64,000 bases of DNA from Pseudophaeomoniella oleicola (lineage: Eukaryota > Ascomycota > Eurotiomycetes > Phaeomoniellales > Phaeomoniellaceae). The notes below the pieces were generated by a model. It saw only the letters and a program-made list of their open reading frames with translations, had not been told where the DNA came from and searched no databases. Made by a program: the position numbers and the translations under genes. Below, piece after piece: positions 11,923 to 23,409 of this stretch; position 1 is the first letter of the stretch; every line of letters starts with the position of its first letter. The stretch lies in the NCBI GenBank assembly GCA_003868215.1, contig QWDQ01000077.1, forward strand, positions 33,698-97,697, read 5' to 3'.

Positions 11923-12711
11923 ATGTCTTGTACTTGTTTCTCAAACACTTTATGGGCTGTGTCAGTCGCAAGACCCAACTCAGCAGCAGCAGTCGCCGCC
12001 GCCGCATTCCTACGACAATGTCGAGCCACATCGAGGTCTTCACACTCGATCAGCAGCCGGTCTATGAGTTCCGCAACCTCTAAATGGAGTCAACGACGGA
12101 GTAAAGCTCCTATAAGATCCTATCAGCCTACAACAACAGTGTCGCTGTCTGCGCCGTCTCCTGCGACGTCGCAGTCACCAGCATATCGTCCGCGCCACTT
12201 CTCCTCTTCACCACCACCAGCACCCTCATCTTCAACCGACTCGCCCCCCCCATCTTCCGACTTCCCATCCACAGATACGACAAAAGTCCTCCGGAATCCT
12301 CGCATCGACGACTTCGGATCCGAAATGCTCATAGCAATCTCCCCCCGCGCCGCCTCTCGTCTCTCTCAAATAACATCCTCCGACCCACCAGAGAGCCCCC
12401 AACACCTGCGCGTGACCGTCACAAGCGGCGGATGTCACGGCTTCCAATACCTCATGTCTCTCGAACCATCCTCCAAGATCTCCCCCGAAGACGACACCAT
12501 TTTTGCCTCAACAGCAGCTGGAGACGACAGCACCTCTTTCCCATCTGCTTCTCGAGCAAGAGTCGTCCTCGACGAACCGAGTCTCGAGCTCCTCCGTGGT
12601 TCAACGATAGACTACACGACCGAGTTGATCGGCAGCCAATTCAAGATCGTCGGAAACCCGCGCGCGAAGAGTAGCTGCGGCTGCGGTACTAGTTTTGATA
12701 TCGAGGATTGA
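11923..12711 (+). CDS. ISA2: Mitochondrial iron-sulfur assembly protein Isa2 (A-type/HesB)
   Basis: A-type scaffold that works with Isa1 and Iba57 in maturation of mitochondrial [4Fe-4S] proteins such as aconitase and lipoate synthase. Single exon, 262 aa. The C-terminal HesB/IscA domain carries the three invariant cysteines: VTSGGCHGFQY at about residue 169 and SSCGCGTSF near 250. The N-terminal ~100 residues are Ser/Ala/Arg-rich with almost no acidic residues, as expected for a matrix presequence and linker. The start is the first in-frame ATG (11923). Another in-frame Met occurs in the region SSRSMSSATS, and mature N-terminal processing is unknown. Isa2 is preferred to Isa1 by the GGCHGFQY variant. 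That subfamily call is inference. Confidence 0.9.
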   Translation: MSCTCFSNTLWAVSVARPNSAAAVAAAAFLRQCRATSRSSHSISSRSMSSATSKWSQRRSKAPIRSYQPTTTVSLSAPSPATSQSPAYRPRHFSSSPPPAPSSSTDSPPPSSDFPSTDTTKVLRNPRIDDFGSEMLIAISPRAASRLSQITSSDPPESPQHLRVTVTSGGCHGFQYLMSLEPSSKISPEDDTIFASTAAGDDSTSFPSASRARVVLDEPSLELLRGSTIDYTTELIGSQFKIVGNPRAKSSCGCGTSFDIED

Positions 12712-13007
12712 ATTGAATTGAACCAGGCAGCAAGGCTAGCTAGATGCAAGGATATGGGCAGGCAGGGAAAGAGGACAAAGAAAAGAAAAAATATTCCTAA
12801 GAAATCTACCTCAATGATTATACAATCCTTCTTCTCCCTCCTCTCTCTCCTTTCCGAATTCAAATGAGATTTATGAGAAGTCCTGTCATGAAACGAAATT
12901 ATTACGATTTCATTCATCCATACACACATCCAACTCGTGTTGCTTGCTAAGTACCTAGGCAAATACATACATACATAGGTACTTATCCACTTACTTCCTT
13001 AACTGTC

Positions 13008-13034
13008 CCATCCATCCATCCATCCATCCATCCA
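13008..13034. repeat. (CCAT)n microsatellite
   Basis: About seven uninterrupted CCAT units, preceded at about 12963-12976 by a CATA tract. Confidence 0.9.
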
Positions 13035-13120
13035 ATCTCGACTTGGCTTGCTTAGCTTATCTTACCTTCCTTTCACTTTCTTTTTTTTTTTTTCTGCACA
13101 GATCAACAGACAAACATGAG

Positions 13121-13143
13121 GATCTCGTCTCGTCTCGTCTCGT
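13121..13143. repeat. (TCGTC)n pentanucleotide repeat
   Basis: Roughly four pentanucleotide units followed a few bases later by a G homopolymer. Confidence 0.8.
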
Positions 13144-14070
13144 ATCGAAAAAAGAGGGGGGGGGGGGGTAGAAGCAGAAGCATAAATAGCATGGTCATGG
13201 TACCTCGTGGGTAGACAGACAGACAGGGCTTAAGAGGGCTTATCATATAACACTGATTGAATTACATGACATTACCATGGTGATTTGAGGTAGTAAGTAG
13301 TAATTAGTAGTTTATAGTCACATCTTGGAGGTAGTAGGGTCATGAGAATAGGTACAGTAGGTATGTAGATAACTCCGGGTGGGTTTCAAGTTTACGTAGG
13401 TACTTACGTAGTAAATAGTTACAGAATCAAGTAAGTAGATAAATAAGTAAATAAATTGTAAAATGTCGGTGATAATTTGGGGTAACTGATGATGAGGATG
13501 AGATGAAAAAAAAAAAACAATAGTTCGTTTTGGAATTGACATGGGATTTGGGTATCTCGATGCTGGGGTTGCGAGGTCGTTCCGATCTCTGTCTGTTTCT
13601 TTGGCGGATTTGTTTTTAAGATGCAGTACGCTGGCTGATGATGATGATGAAGAAACCAATTTGTTTCAAAGTTTTGCATTCTGTTCCCTTCTCATTTCTC
13701 GTCGATCCCCCACGGGGAAATGGTATGTGAAAGTCTCCTGAACGGGATCGAGGTTTATGTTCAGTGTGTCAGATTGACAGGTTGATGAATAAATAGATCA
13801 TTTGAAGATGAGAATATGACGGAAAATGTCTAATATGTAGCGAGAAATGCTGGATGGCTGAATATTGACTGTATGGGTGTGGGTCGTGTAGGCATGGTGT
13901 TGATGAAACAGCCTGCCAACAAGTGCACTCAACTAGATAATAACAGATGGAGTAAAGGCCACAGTTGGATGATCTTTTCGGCTTGTTGCTTTGCTGAAAT
14001 GAACAATGATAGATTTGACCCTTCTATTTATTGTGACGGTGACTACCTTCAACCGATTTCTGAATCATGT

Positions 14071-14415
14071 CTATTGCTGCTGCTCGTCTTCTTGGTCGTC
14101 TAACAGAGCATCGGCTGGAATAGCTGGCACGACCGCAGCTGCAATGGTGTTGGGTCGAGCCAAATTCCGGATTCGATAGTGATAAATCAGCATCGGTGAA
14201 GCCAGTCGCATCGTGAATATGATCATGAGACATGCCACAACCAAAATTTTATACAGCTCGTCACTCCCTCTGTCCCGATCAACAGTCGTGCTTGATGTTG
14301 AAGCCGACTGCTGTTGCGCTGGTTTTACCCGAGGGGTCTCGCTTCGTTCAGGAGTCGAGGTGGATGTCGCTGCAAGGACACCTAGGACGACAATGGTGAT
14401 GGAAAGGACGGATAG
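14071..14415 (-). other. Coding-like block in frame behind the crgA stop (two hydrophobic segments)
   Basis: Directly after the TGA at 14418..14416, the same frame stays open for 114 codons to a TAG at 14073..14071. It encodes a hydrophobic stretch (LSVLSITIVVLGVLAA), a Ser/Thr/Pro linker, a second membrane-type stretch (ILVVACLMIIFTM), a basic juxtamembrane part and an acidic, Gln-rich tail (DDQEDEQQQ). There is no ATG at its head. It may be a readthrough extension of the upstream protein, an exon reached by alternative splicing (GTATAC at 14426 to CTAG at 14379 would be an in-frame 48-nt intron), or part of a separate or decaying small membrane-protein gene with exons in 14456-14790. I cannot decide from sequence alone. 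Confidence 0.45.
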
Positions 14416-16369
14416 TCATACGAGTATACAGGATGAAGCGCTTTGCGGATTTGGCCTGAAGTGATAGGTAATAAATTAGATAAGTCTGTCATTGCAATAT
14501 GACAATACATATCATCTCGTCCCAGAGCTCACGTCTCTGCAGCAACGTTGCCAATCTGACCATAGGAGTGTTAAGGATACGTATGCGAGGCCGAAAGAGA
14601 TTCCTCCGTATGGACAGAAGTTTCCATTTTTCGGCGTAAGCTGAAGTAGTCGAAATGGGAGGCTGATTTTGAGCTTCGACAACTCCGACTGCAGCCAAAG
14701 TGTGGGCTTGCGCTCGACGTGGTTCCTCTCTCTGACCTTTAAGAGTAGTGTCTCGAGCGTTGCGGTCGACGAAGATCTGATATTGCAAAACAATAAAATA
14801 AAAATCTCAGACTTACCATCGTTGAGTTTCTAGCCGTCTTATCCAATTGACCGTAACTTTCAATCGCGCTCGTACGCTCGTGATAGGTAACAACTGATAC
14901 TTTTCCTCATCCGAGATCGGCAATACGCAGGCAAACCAGTAGGGGAATATAGCTGCATCGTTGGGTGGTTGGCCGTAGGCTGCAAGTATACGCTCGTGGA
15001 GCCATGGTTCTGATGTTTCTCGCCCTTTATTGATGAAGTCAAGGCCAACTTGGAGTAGCTGCTGGGTCGACAGGCTTTCAAGTGGAGGTGGAGTATCTAT
15101 ATCTGCAGGGACTACAGCACTAGATGTTTCCTGGGCCTCGATGTTCTCTTCCTCGTTCAGTGAGATGTCATCGATTTTTTGGACCCTGCCGACAAGGTAC
15201 CCGTCTAGCATCGAAGTGTCTTGAATTTTGAACCTGGAGATGCCCTTCGTCTCAATCAAACTCCTGCCATCGGATAACATCTCCAGGCTCTGGATTTGCA
15301 AGATGGTTCCATATTGCTTGTAGGGAACGTTGCCTAGATTGCCTTGGGGCGTTCCACGATTGTTATACATGACCATGCCAAACTTGCCCTGGCCACTCTC
15401 CACTGCCCGCCGGATCATCAATCGATAGCGGGGCTCGAAAATGTGAAGGAAAGTTGGCATAGAAGGATATGCAAGCGTGCACGGAAAGATAGCAGTTTTC
15501 CCTTCAGATCCCAACTCTTCCTCTTCCTGCGCTGCGATTTCCGCTCGCAGTTGCACCTCTTCCGGACAGAGAGCTTCCAAGAGCGCCGATATGGTTTTGT
15601 TGCTTGGTTCTGAAGCAGCTCCTGGTGGCATGGGCAAGAGTCTTCGACAGGCAGGACAAAGTTTTGAATGGTCCAAAACTCGCGCGACACATTTCCTGCA
15701 AAATGTATGACCACAGATTGTGGTCAGTGGATCCAAGATCATGGCATAACATATTTGACAATCAAGCTCGGCTTGACATGTATCCCTCAGATATTGGAAC
15801 ACTTCCAGATCCAAATCTGCACAGGTGGTTCCCTGAGTCCTCACTTCGGTGTATGCGACGTCAGAGTGGTAGTTGAGTTCGCCCATTGAAGCCATGGTGT
15901 AAGTCGCAACCAGGCGTCCCCCATGCAGTATTCGGGAACGAGGCATAACTTCTATTGAGCTCTCGATGATGTTCCTCCAGTCCAATCGTTCGTCGAGTAG
16001 CAACGGAGTCTCTGGATGTAATTGTTGCAGTTTGGTCATTTCGTTGGCGACGTTGTCTAAGATCCTGCTCAGCGTGACATCAACCGCACAGTCTCCCATG
16101 GAGTGCTCCAGTCCACAATCCTTGAAGGGGCATAAGAAGCCTTCCGATCTCCCAGACAATTGAGGATATGTGATGTTTTCCCTCTTGTAGATTGGGGGTA
16201 AGCAGCGTCGACATATTGAGTAACCACAAGGTAATGTCATAGGCTCCTTCAGAGGATAGGAGCACTGGGCGCATTGTAACAGTTTTATGATCTTCCGCGC
16301 ATCTTTGACAGCTTCGTAAACGACCGCAGCTGTCGCCTGCTGCCCTGGACCCCGCCCATGGTTGTTCAT
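14416..16369 (-). CDS. crgA: CrgA-like RING-finger / LON-domain protein
   Basis: Probable E3 ubiquitin ligase of the LONRF/CrgA type. CrgA of Mucor represses light-regulated carotenogenesis. The main exon 16369..14817 encodes a first RING-like Cys cluster at about residues 33-58 (CAQCSYPLKEPMTLPCG), a second C3HC4 RING at about 200-240 (CQICYAMILDPLTTICGHTF, then LCPACRR), and a LON N-terminal-type domain from about 290 (PTFLHIFEPRYRLMIRRAV). Without further splicing it stops at TAA 14815..14813, after LETQRW. A GTAAGT donor overlaps that stop. Joined to an acceptor at 14457-14456 (361-nt intron) it yields WPNPQSASSCILV and a TGA, i.e. a C-terminal CaaX box. Mucor CrgA was described with an isoprenylation motif, which favours this model (530 aa). 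The start is the first ATG before VVYEAVKDARKI. Confidence 0.85.
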
Positions 16370-17660
16370 GAGCACGGCTCAGTCAGACGATGGCGGGTTC
16401 GACAGCCCCGCTGATGCTAACGACAGAGGTCCTTGACCAACACTCACGATGTGAATGTAATATTCATTTCTTGCGCCTCCATAGGCGGCGTACTCAAGTC
16501 CCTTGGCTCAACCTGTGATATTCTTTCCTTCGAGAGGCGTGCTGTATATCTGGGCGTTTGTAGATCGAGATCCGCGTAAGACAAGATGTCGTGTAGAAGC
16601 GGAACGAGAGGAATGTTGCAGCTTCAGAGATTCGGGAGAAACGCACACTGAGGGCAGAAGAGGTGTGACGAGAGATATTCTGGATGGCGAGTGAATATGA
16701 AAACGATATCTATGGGAATACTGCAAAGACCATGTACGCGAGATGTGTGTAGCAACAGTATGTACTTGTGAGACCACCGGATGTCCGTCCGAAGATGACG
16801 ATCAGTAGTAACATGCAAGCCCAATATTATTCAGATGTAAGAGAGCAGCAGTAACATCGAAAGTAGGGATCAACTTGAGAAACAGAGTCGGGCAGGCAAA
16901 TAAGTCGGAAAGGATATCGACAGAGGTGAAATCAAAATGCAATCGTCATTGGCTGTACGAGGCGTCAAATCGAAGACGTTATCATCACTGAATTCTGTCG
17001 AGCAAGTCTCGAGTGGCTAATTAAAGATGGAGAGCAGAGGGTTACGCTGCTCGGGCTGTAGGAGTTTGGGGTCAGACGAGCAAACAAAGCTTTCGAGTGG
17101 GTTCGATGATGATTAGTGGTTCCAAGCAAGAGGCAAGGAAAGGGAAAGGGAAAGGGAAAAGAAAGAAAAGGGCGATGTCAGAAGCGACCTTTGTTATGTT
17201 GGGCTACCTTAGTATGATACATAACTTAACTAAGATAACTTAGCATAATATCATATTAGATGCCCTCTCTTTTTAGATGAGAAAGCCGACGGCGACTTTG
17301 CCTTGAATGTTTATAGGCTGCTATATACTACGTATAACAGACCCGTAACGATAAAGTGTACAGTTGTAGTTGCTAAGAGCAGGGGCGGAGTGTATGTCAG
17401 TTTCAAGTATCATCAAACATAGGTAGGTACCTAGGTAATATAGTAAGTAATGTTTACCTCCTGACGTTTTACATTGTAATATATAGAGAGAGATAGGTGC
17501 TCTTTGGCAAATGAATACTCTACCATATGTGCAACATTGTCCATCTTGAAATAGATTGGGTTGACGCACCGCTTTGATCATGTACGAGTAACGTTTAATG
17601 TATGTATGGTCACAGTAGGCAATCAATTAATCAATGCAGGACGTCCTCACAACGTTGTAT

Positions 17661-17682
17661 GCACATGCACATGCACATGCAC
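17661..17682. repeat. (CACATG)n hexanucleotide repeat
   Basis: Three to four tandem units of GCACAT in intergenic DNA. Confidence 0.85.
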
Positions 17683-17817
17683 AAACAGAGTTTCTAAAAG
17701 AGTCGTCATGATCTGTGTCCTTGTTCATGAGCTTCTCGAATTTCCCCATTTTACTGAACAAATAAGAGGAGGTCGAAAATTCTGGAAGCATGTCATCGAC
17801 GATTCCCAACGGCCATA

Positions 17818-17861
17818 CTGTTGCCATACTGTTGCCATACTGTTGCCATACTGTTGCCATC
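17818..17861. repeat. 11-bp tandem repeat, four copies
   Basis: Four consecutive copies of CTGTTGCCATA, the last with one terminal change (CTGTTGCCATC). A partial copy (GGCCATA) precedes them. Confidence 0.92.
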
Positions 17862-19363
17862 CTGTTATGTACGAGAGCTGCAGCTCTCTTCAACATGTGA
17901 GATGTTCCTTTCCCATCTCTCTCACTCTCCAATCCTTCCACCTAGTACGGTCCTACCACCTAGTACTACGTACATAGTATTTCGAGGTGGTGACTATGAT
18001 GGGGCATATTGAATTCCGACCACAAATCTAACTAACTCCCTTTGTCTGGCTAGACCCATTCAACCGGTAGTGATATAAGAAGGAGAAAAGCCTAAAAGTG
18101 ATCATGATCACCGAGAGGCGGCGGCTTGCTGGCTTGCTGGCTTGCCCTCTGCCTACGTCGTACATACATTGGGCAAATAAGTAAGCGATCATGAATGCGT
18201 TTGAACCAACCAGCAAGTCCACGCTGTTACGTTGTACACGTAGGAGAAAGATAAAAAAACCCGAAAACAAAATGTTCCAAAGATGAACGGTCGTGGGATC
18301 GTATCTCTCTTCCGATGATGCTGCATGACCCCGATCCCACCAGCAAATGCACCGACCGATGACATCTTCATGCCCCTCGCCCCATCGAAAGAAACTGCCA
18401 AGGCTGCATTTACCATATCACGTTAGCTGAGGGCGATCATCCGCACTTCAGGGTCCAGTCCCAGTTGCAGGTAACTATCCCGACATGCCCGTTGTCTATC
18501 CGTCTCGCCGTCTCTCCCAACGACTCACAGGCGATTGTTCGCTTCTGGTTTCATGATCATCATTTTGAGAAGGACATCATACAACGTTGTAAAGCAATCT
18601 TGCCTCCTGTATGTATAAAACATGCATGCCTCCTCTGAAGTGTAGAAAGAGGAGTGGTAACTTAATTGACGACTATGTTCGTGTCGGAGCCACACATCCT
18701 TGAATTCGTACCACGTCTCGGCGTCTATATCTTGGGCTTCTCCCTACACTAGTAATCCGGGTTTATGCTCCACTCCTCGGGCTGCTGAAAGAAGGCCAGA
18801 TACATCCCCATTTGCGTGTTGTGAAACGAGCCGATCCGTGGTGTCAGGTCTCGACCAACATCATCCCATCTCGACATCCTCTTGCCACATACGCCAGACC
18901 CCATTACTTTTAGGTCTTGAGCATACCTTTTTTTTTGTGAAGCTTCATTCAGCCTGGAAGAGGCTGGCATCCCATCCACGGAATGATGAATCGTTCGCTG
19001 GAAGTCGGAATTCCCTGGATTATGGTATCCTCAGATACTGCATAGCTTCCCTCTCTTGCTGTGACTACTTGCAAGCGCTGATTTTCGTACTATTTGCCCG
19101 GGTCCGGATATCGCGTACTCTGCCTTCCGAAACCCTGCTGCAACCTCGATCAGGTGTGTGTGCCTTGCCTATGACCGACGAAGATCGTTTATGCGAAGTT
19201 GCTTCGCAACTTTCCTCGCTGGCGATAATAAATGTGGCAGTTGAGATTGACTATTGGCGGGCTCGGATCTAAAGGAAGATCTGTCCACGGTGTCTGACAG
19301 AGATGCTTATGGATCCGCAAAACCATTGTGATTTCGACATCACTCTTGATTCTCGTTTGATGC

Positions 19364-22300
19364 TCAACCGTCATCGGAATCATCGGATTCCTCGTCCAAG
19401 ACCACGCTCCTAAGGACTTCTTTGTCGAAGAGATCTAGCGCGAATTGCCGCGCGGGAAGACTGAAGTGGTGACTCTCGAGGATGGTCAAGGTCCGCCGAA
19501 ACAAATCAACGTTTTGAAAGCATTCCGGCTTCTTGGCTCGCGCACTACACGTGCTAATCAGCAATTGAGTCATCATCACCACTAGGCTACACTCACCCAT
19601 GTAATTCAGTGGCTGCCCGTTTTGACAACACAGCATTGCCCAAGTCAATCATTGACTTCAATATTTTCGCGTGCATCGGATCTGGGTCGCTTCTAGCTGC
19701 TTTGAATTTTCGGATAGTCTTTGCTTGAGCCTTCAGGTCTAGTTGTGCTGTCTTGAATTCGATCTGTAGGGGTTTGGATTAGCAAAGTTCCCGGAGACTG
19801 CAAAATATCACTAACCTTGAAGAGCTTGCTCAGGTCACGTGGCATACAAAGACCCAGCGATTCACCTTGAAGGTTGCTGGCGGTGTCCCACCCTTGCTCC
19901 AAGATCATCTCCAACCCATGTGCGCTTCGAGATATAAGTCCAAGGACGAAGCAAGCCGTCCCTCGTAGGGATAGAACATGTGCATGCTCTGCAATGCGTA
20001 TTATCGACGATACGACCTCGCTTTCTTCCAGGAATGGTGCACCTAGTTCCATAGATCCAACATTCCCGATAGCCCACAAACAACCTTTGATTTTCACCAG
20101 AGTTTCGGGCTCTTCTTCCGTGATATCGAAATCTTGAACACTCGAAGCAAATTCGTAAAAGTGACCCGACTGTCGCAGAAGCCGGCAACCCTCGCTTGTC
20201 CTAGCTAGCTCGCGGTAGAAGTGAGGCGGAACAACACCAAGATCTTCGAGAGGCAACAAATCCTCTGTTCCCATCTGTGTCTTCGTGAACTGACCAATAT
20301 ATGCGCGTGATATGGATGCCTCTACAAGTGTGACATAGGTATCATTACGGCCGAGAAACCAGTCATCCATCTCCTGTGTAATATAGTCCAAGTTGTCAAG
20401 GTAGTGGTAGCCAATGGAAGTTGATAGGAAGCGAAGCAGTAATGGCGCCCCTATCTCTCCGAGATGATCGAGGGCGGGTCGACATTTCACAACGAACTCT
20501 AAGTCTTCTCTCCTGTTGCATGCTTCCTCGAGAATGCGAACCGCCGTCTCCCCTACTTGAATCTCCGGATCGTACAATTGTGTGAGCAATAGCTTCAGCA
20601 CCCATTGCGTATCTTTGGTATTGGCCCTTCCATACGCGGCTTGTCTTGTAGTAATAATATACTTGCGTAACAAACGAGTAGCTAAAATGCGAGTGTCCTT
20701 GGCGCCTGCAGTGAGAGCTCTCGATAGTAGAACGCGAAGGTGACTCTCAGAACTGTAGTCGAGGTTTGTCAATAATACTTGAATAAGATCCGGGCGATCT
20801 TGAAGCTCGATGATGTGATAAAACATGTTCATCATGTGCCATCGTTCCATCATCACGATGCCTCGTGGTTCGGTGCTAAGCGCACCAAGCATCTGAAAAT
20901 AGCCACCTGACACAGTTGAAGCCATGGCACTTCGTGAGAAGATCGGCGCAGAAGACGTGATTCCGCTGAATCGATCTACCTGTGCAAGACACTCTGCCAT
21001 TTGACGCATGAGCTTGTCGTCGATCAGGTATTTGGCCCCTTCGTTGGTTTTTGCAAGGCTCTTCATTAAAGCACATCCTGCCTTGATATATCTTTGACTG
21101 CTTTTGTTGTTGTAACACTTCGAGAATTTCCCTTTGAACGGTCTATAGAACCCCACTAGCCTTTTCATGAACTTCCCGAACTTGACGGCTTCATTGAACC
21201 TGATGGGATCAGTCAATGGGCCTTCAATAATGTCTTGGATAAGATCCCATTTCCACAGAGCCCACTCACGCCCGGTCAAGATACCGGTATCCATCATAGC
21301 TTTTCGGAATGTCTCTTCGTCCACGACTGGAGGAAGCTTTGATTTTCTTGAGGTGGCTGTAACCCCATCTGTGGACGCGTTTTTAGCGGGAGACTTTTGG
21401 GTCACTTCAAACCGGTTAAGCGTCCGATTGATACTATCAATCAAGAATATCATGCCACTGTTGCTGCGTATTCTGTCGGAACCATGGACGCTATACTTGC
21501 TCTGGAGACCTGGGAGCATTTGCAAATGGACGCTCATCAGGCTTGGAAGAGATCTATCAGCGAGCTTGAGAACCTCCGTGAGTAAAAGTGTCGCCTTCCT
21601 CTTGATGGCTTGGTCATCTTCAATCTCTATAAGGCTAACCAGTGTCGGTACCAACCCGACATCCAAGAAGACAGCGAGTACAAGCGCTGTGAAATGTGCA
21701 GTCAAATCATACCGATCTGTGCCATAGTCGGATTCTATGGTTGTCTCGCGCACCTCTTCATCCCGAATACTTGCTACTCGGCCGTAGGTGGTAAGCCGCC
21801 TTCCCGCGAGGAACGTAGTGAATATCGGAGGTTGCTTGATCCGTAGCACATCAAAGAGAAGCTCAAGTATGAGGTCCTTTGCTTCTATAGACGGATACTT
21901 GAGAGATTCCAAAAGAGACCTCAGCGAGATCGCTCGATTCATAGAAAGGGTCAGAAAGCCAGGCCAGGTCTTCAACATCGCCGCTATGGCCTTGGCGCAT
22001 GTCTTGAGCTTATCTTCTTGGCCACCGGAAAGTAAAGGATCAGTGAATGGAGCAAAGACAGACTCCAGCTCCCGACCTGACTTAAGACACTTTCGGCTCG
22101 ATGGAGTGTCAAAAATATGCAGTAGACTGGCAACCAGCCCTTCGGACGCGGGAAAAGTTCCTTCTGATAGTATGTCGGTCAAGGTACCCAAACCCCCTGC
22201 TTCGACGACAGCGGAAGGGTCCTTAGCAAGAATTTCGGTCAGTGTTAACGTGCACATATGGCGTAGACGATCATCGTGATATTCTGAGATCGAGACGAGG

Positions 22301-23409
22301 GTCCGGATGATTGCATTCGGAATTTCGAGCACACCGTCTTTCACATCAAGAAAGGCCCTAACAAATTTGAGGGCCTGCTCCCTTTCCAAAATCGCTTTAC
22401 CTTTTTTTACAAGTGAGAGGATCACAAGTTCATCCGTATGATGTGACCTTATCCTCTGGATAGAGGCACGATCGGCGATCGCATAGCGGGTCAACCGGTA
22501 TCCTGCTGCCACAACTTCTGTCCTGTCACTCATAAGTAACATCTGCATCCTGGGTCCAAAAACCGCCCACGCGAGATCGTACTTCAAAGTCGGATGCCTT
22601 TTGAATAGCTCGACAAGCTTGTTCGCTCGCTCGATGTAGTAATCTGGTGGCATCCCTTCGACTTCGAGCTCTTGTAACGTCTCAGTAAGCACATAGGTTG
22701 GTGACTCGCTTTCGAAATCCTCTCCACCTTCAGCCTGTGTTCCTTCAATGTCCACATTTGCTCGGCTCGGAGACCGGAGTGGGCTGCCTCTGTAGGAATC
22801 GCTTGGAGCAGGCCGCGGAGGGGTTGATGGAGAATGTGAGCGTTGCATTTCTTCCTCCAATTCCGCTCTCAGTGCAGCAATCTTACGATTCGACGAGCTC
22901 AGTTCAGTCTCTACCCGCAGTCGTTGTTCTTTTGTCTGTTTAGAGTTCTTTGTCAAAAGCACCTCAAGCATGTTCTCCGTGCCTTTTCTGATCTTTGTTT
23001 CTTTAGCGATCTTATCTAGGAACATTGCTTGCCGGTATTCGGAGGAGCCTTGACCGTCTCCATCCCGAGTTGCCGGCGCGTTCCACGGATTTGGTATTTC
23101 TTGTTTCGGTGTACCAGCCCTGATGATATTTGTATTTTTCAGGTTCGAACTGAAGCTTCCTGGACCTAACGCACCATATGATGCTCCTCTCGGTGGGTAT
23201 TGACCACTACTACTGCTGGAAAATGAGCGGTTGTACCTTGTTCTTCCACTATTAACGGAGACCACTTCTTCCGATCTCCGTGGAGGAGGCATGATAGCTG
23301 AGGTCGTGTCATCTTGTGAGAAAGTCCCCCGCCTGCGTGTGGGAGACAGATTCTTGTATTCCTGACCACCTATAGAATTTACGGAACTTGTTGATCTTTC
23401 TGACGCCAT
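19364..23409 (-). CDS. TSC11: TORC2 subunit, Rictor/Tsc11/Ste20(pombe)-like
   Basis: Scaffold subunit of TOR complex 2, which phosphorylates AGC kinases to control membrane stress and actin. Exons 23409..19816, 19763..19597 and 19544..19364 close in phase and give 1313 aa. An HR1-like coiled coil lies at about residues 130-190 (EQRLRVETELSSSNRKIAAL). It is followed by long helical repeats of the Rictor N and M regions and the signature C-terminal block VPPHFYRELARTSEGCRLLR, KGCLWAIGNVGS and SLRGTACFVLGLIS. The Ser/Arg-rich N-terminal ~110 residues look disordered. The acidic tail (DEESDDSDDG) is read only after splicing two short 3' introns. Identity is secure from the Rictor blocks. Interaction partners are inferred from the family. 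Confidence 0.94.

Larger units (their letters stand above)
12712..14070. other. Gene-free interval rich in simple repeats
   Basis: About 1.36 kb between ISA2 and the crgA 3' region. It holds a CATA/CCAT tract (12960-13034), poly-T at about 13079-13093, TCGTC units at about 13121-13143, a G-run at about 13157-13169, and TACGTAGGTACTTACGTA-type palindromic DNA near 13395. Short open frames on both strands cross these repeats and look spurious. Confidence 0.6.
16370..19363. other. 3-kb gene-poor interval between crgA and the TORC2 gene
   Basis: The first few hundred bases are the crgA promoter and leader. A GTGAGT-type donor near 16446 suggests a possible 5' UTR intron. The rest holds an AAAGGG tract (about 17138-17160), a CACATG hexamer tract (17661-17682), an 11-bp tandem repeat (17818-17861), and palindromic TAGGTACCTA and TACTACGTA motifs. 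A 191-codon open frame (18700-19272, plus) lacks an ATG at its head and shows no recognisable domain. Confidence 0.55.

Noticed and set aside
17561-17977. 139-codon open frame across the 11-bp repeat
   Set aside because: Much of it is repeat-encoded, and an opposite frame of similar length exists. Nothing suggests a gene.
18700-19272. 191-codon open frame on the plus strand
   Set aside because: It has no ATG at its head. The composition is irregular, and no domain or splice-linked exon is visible.
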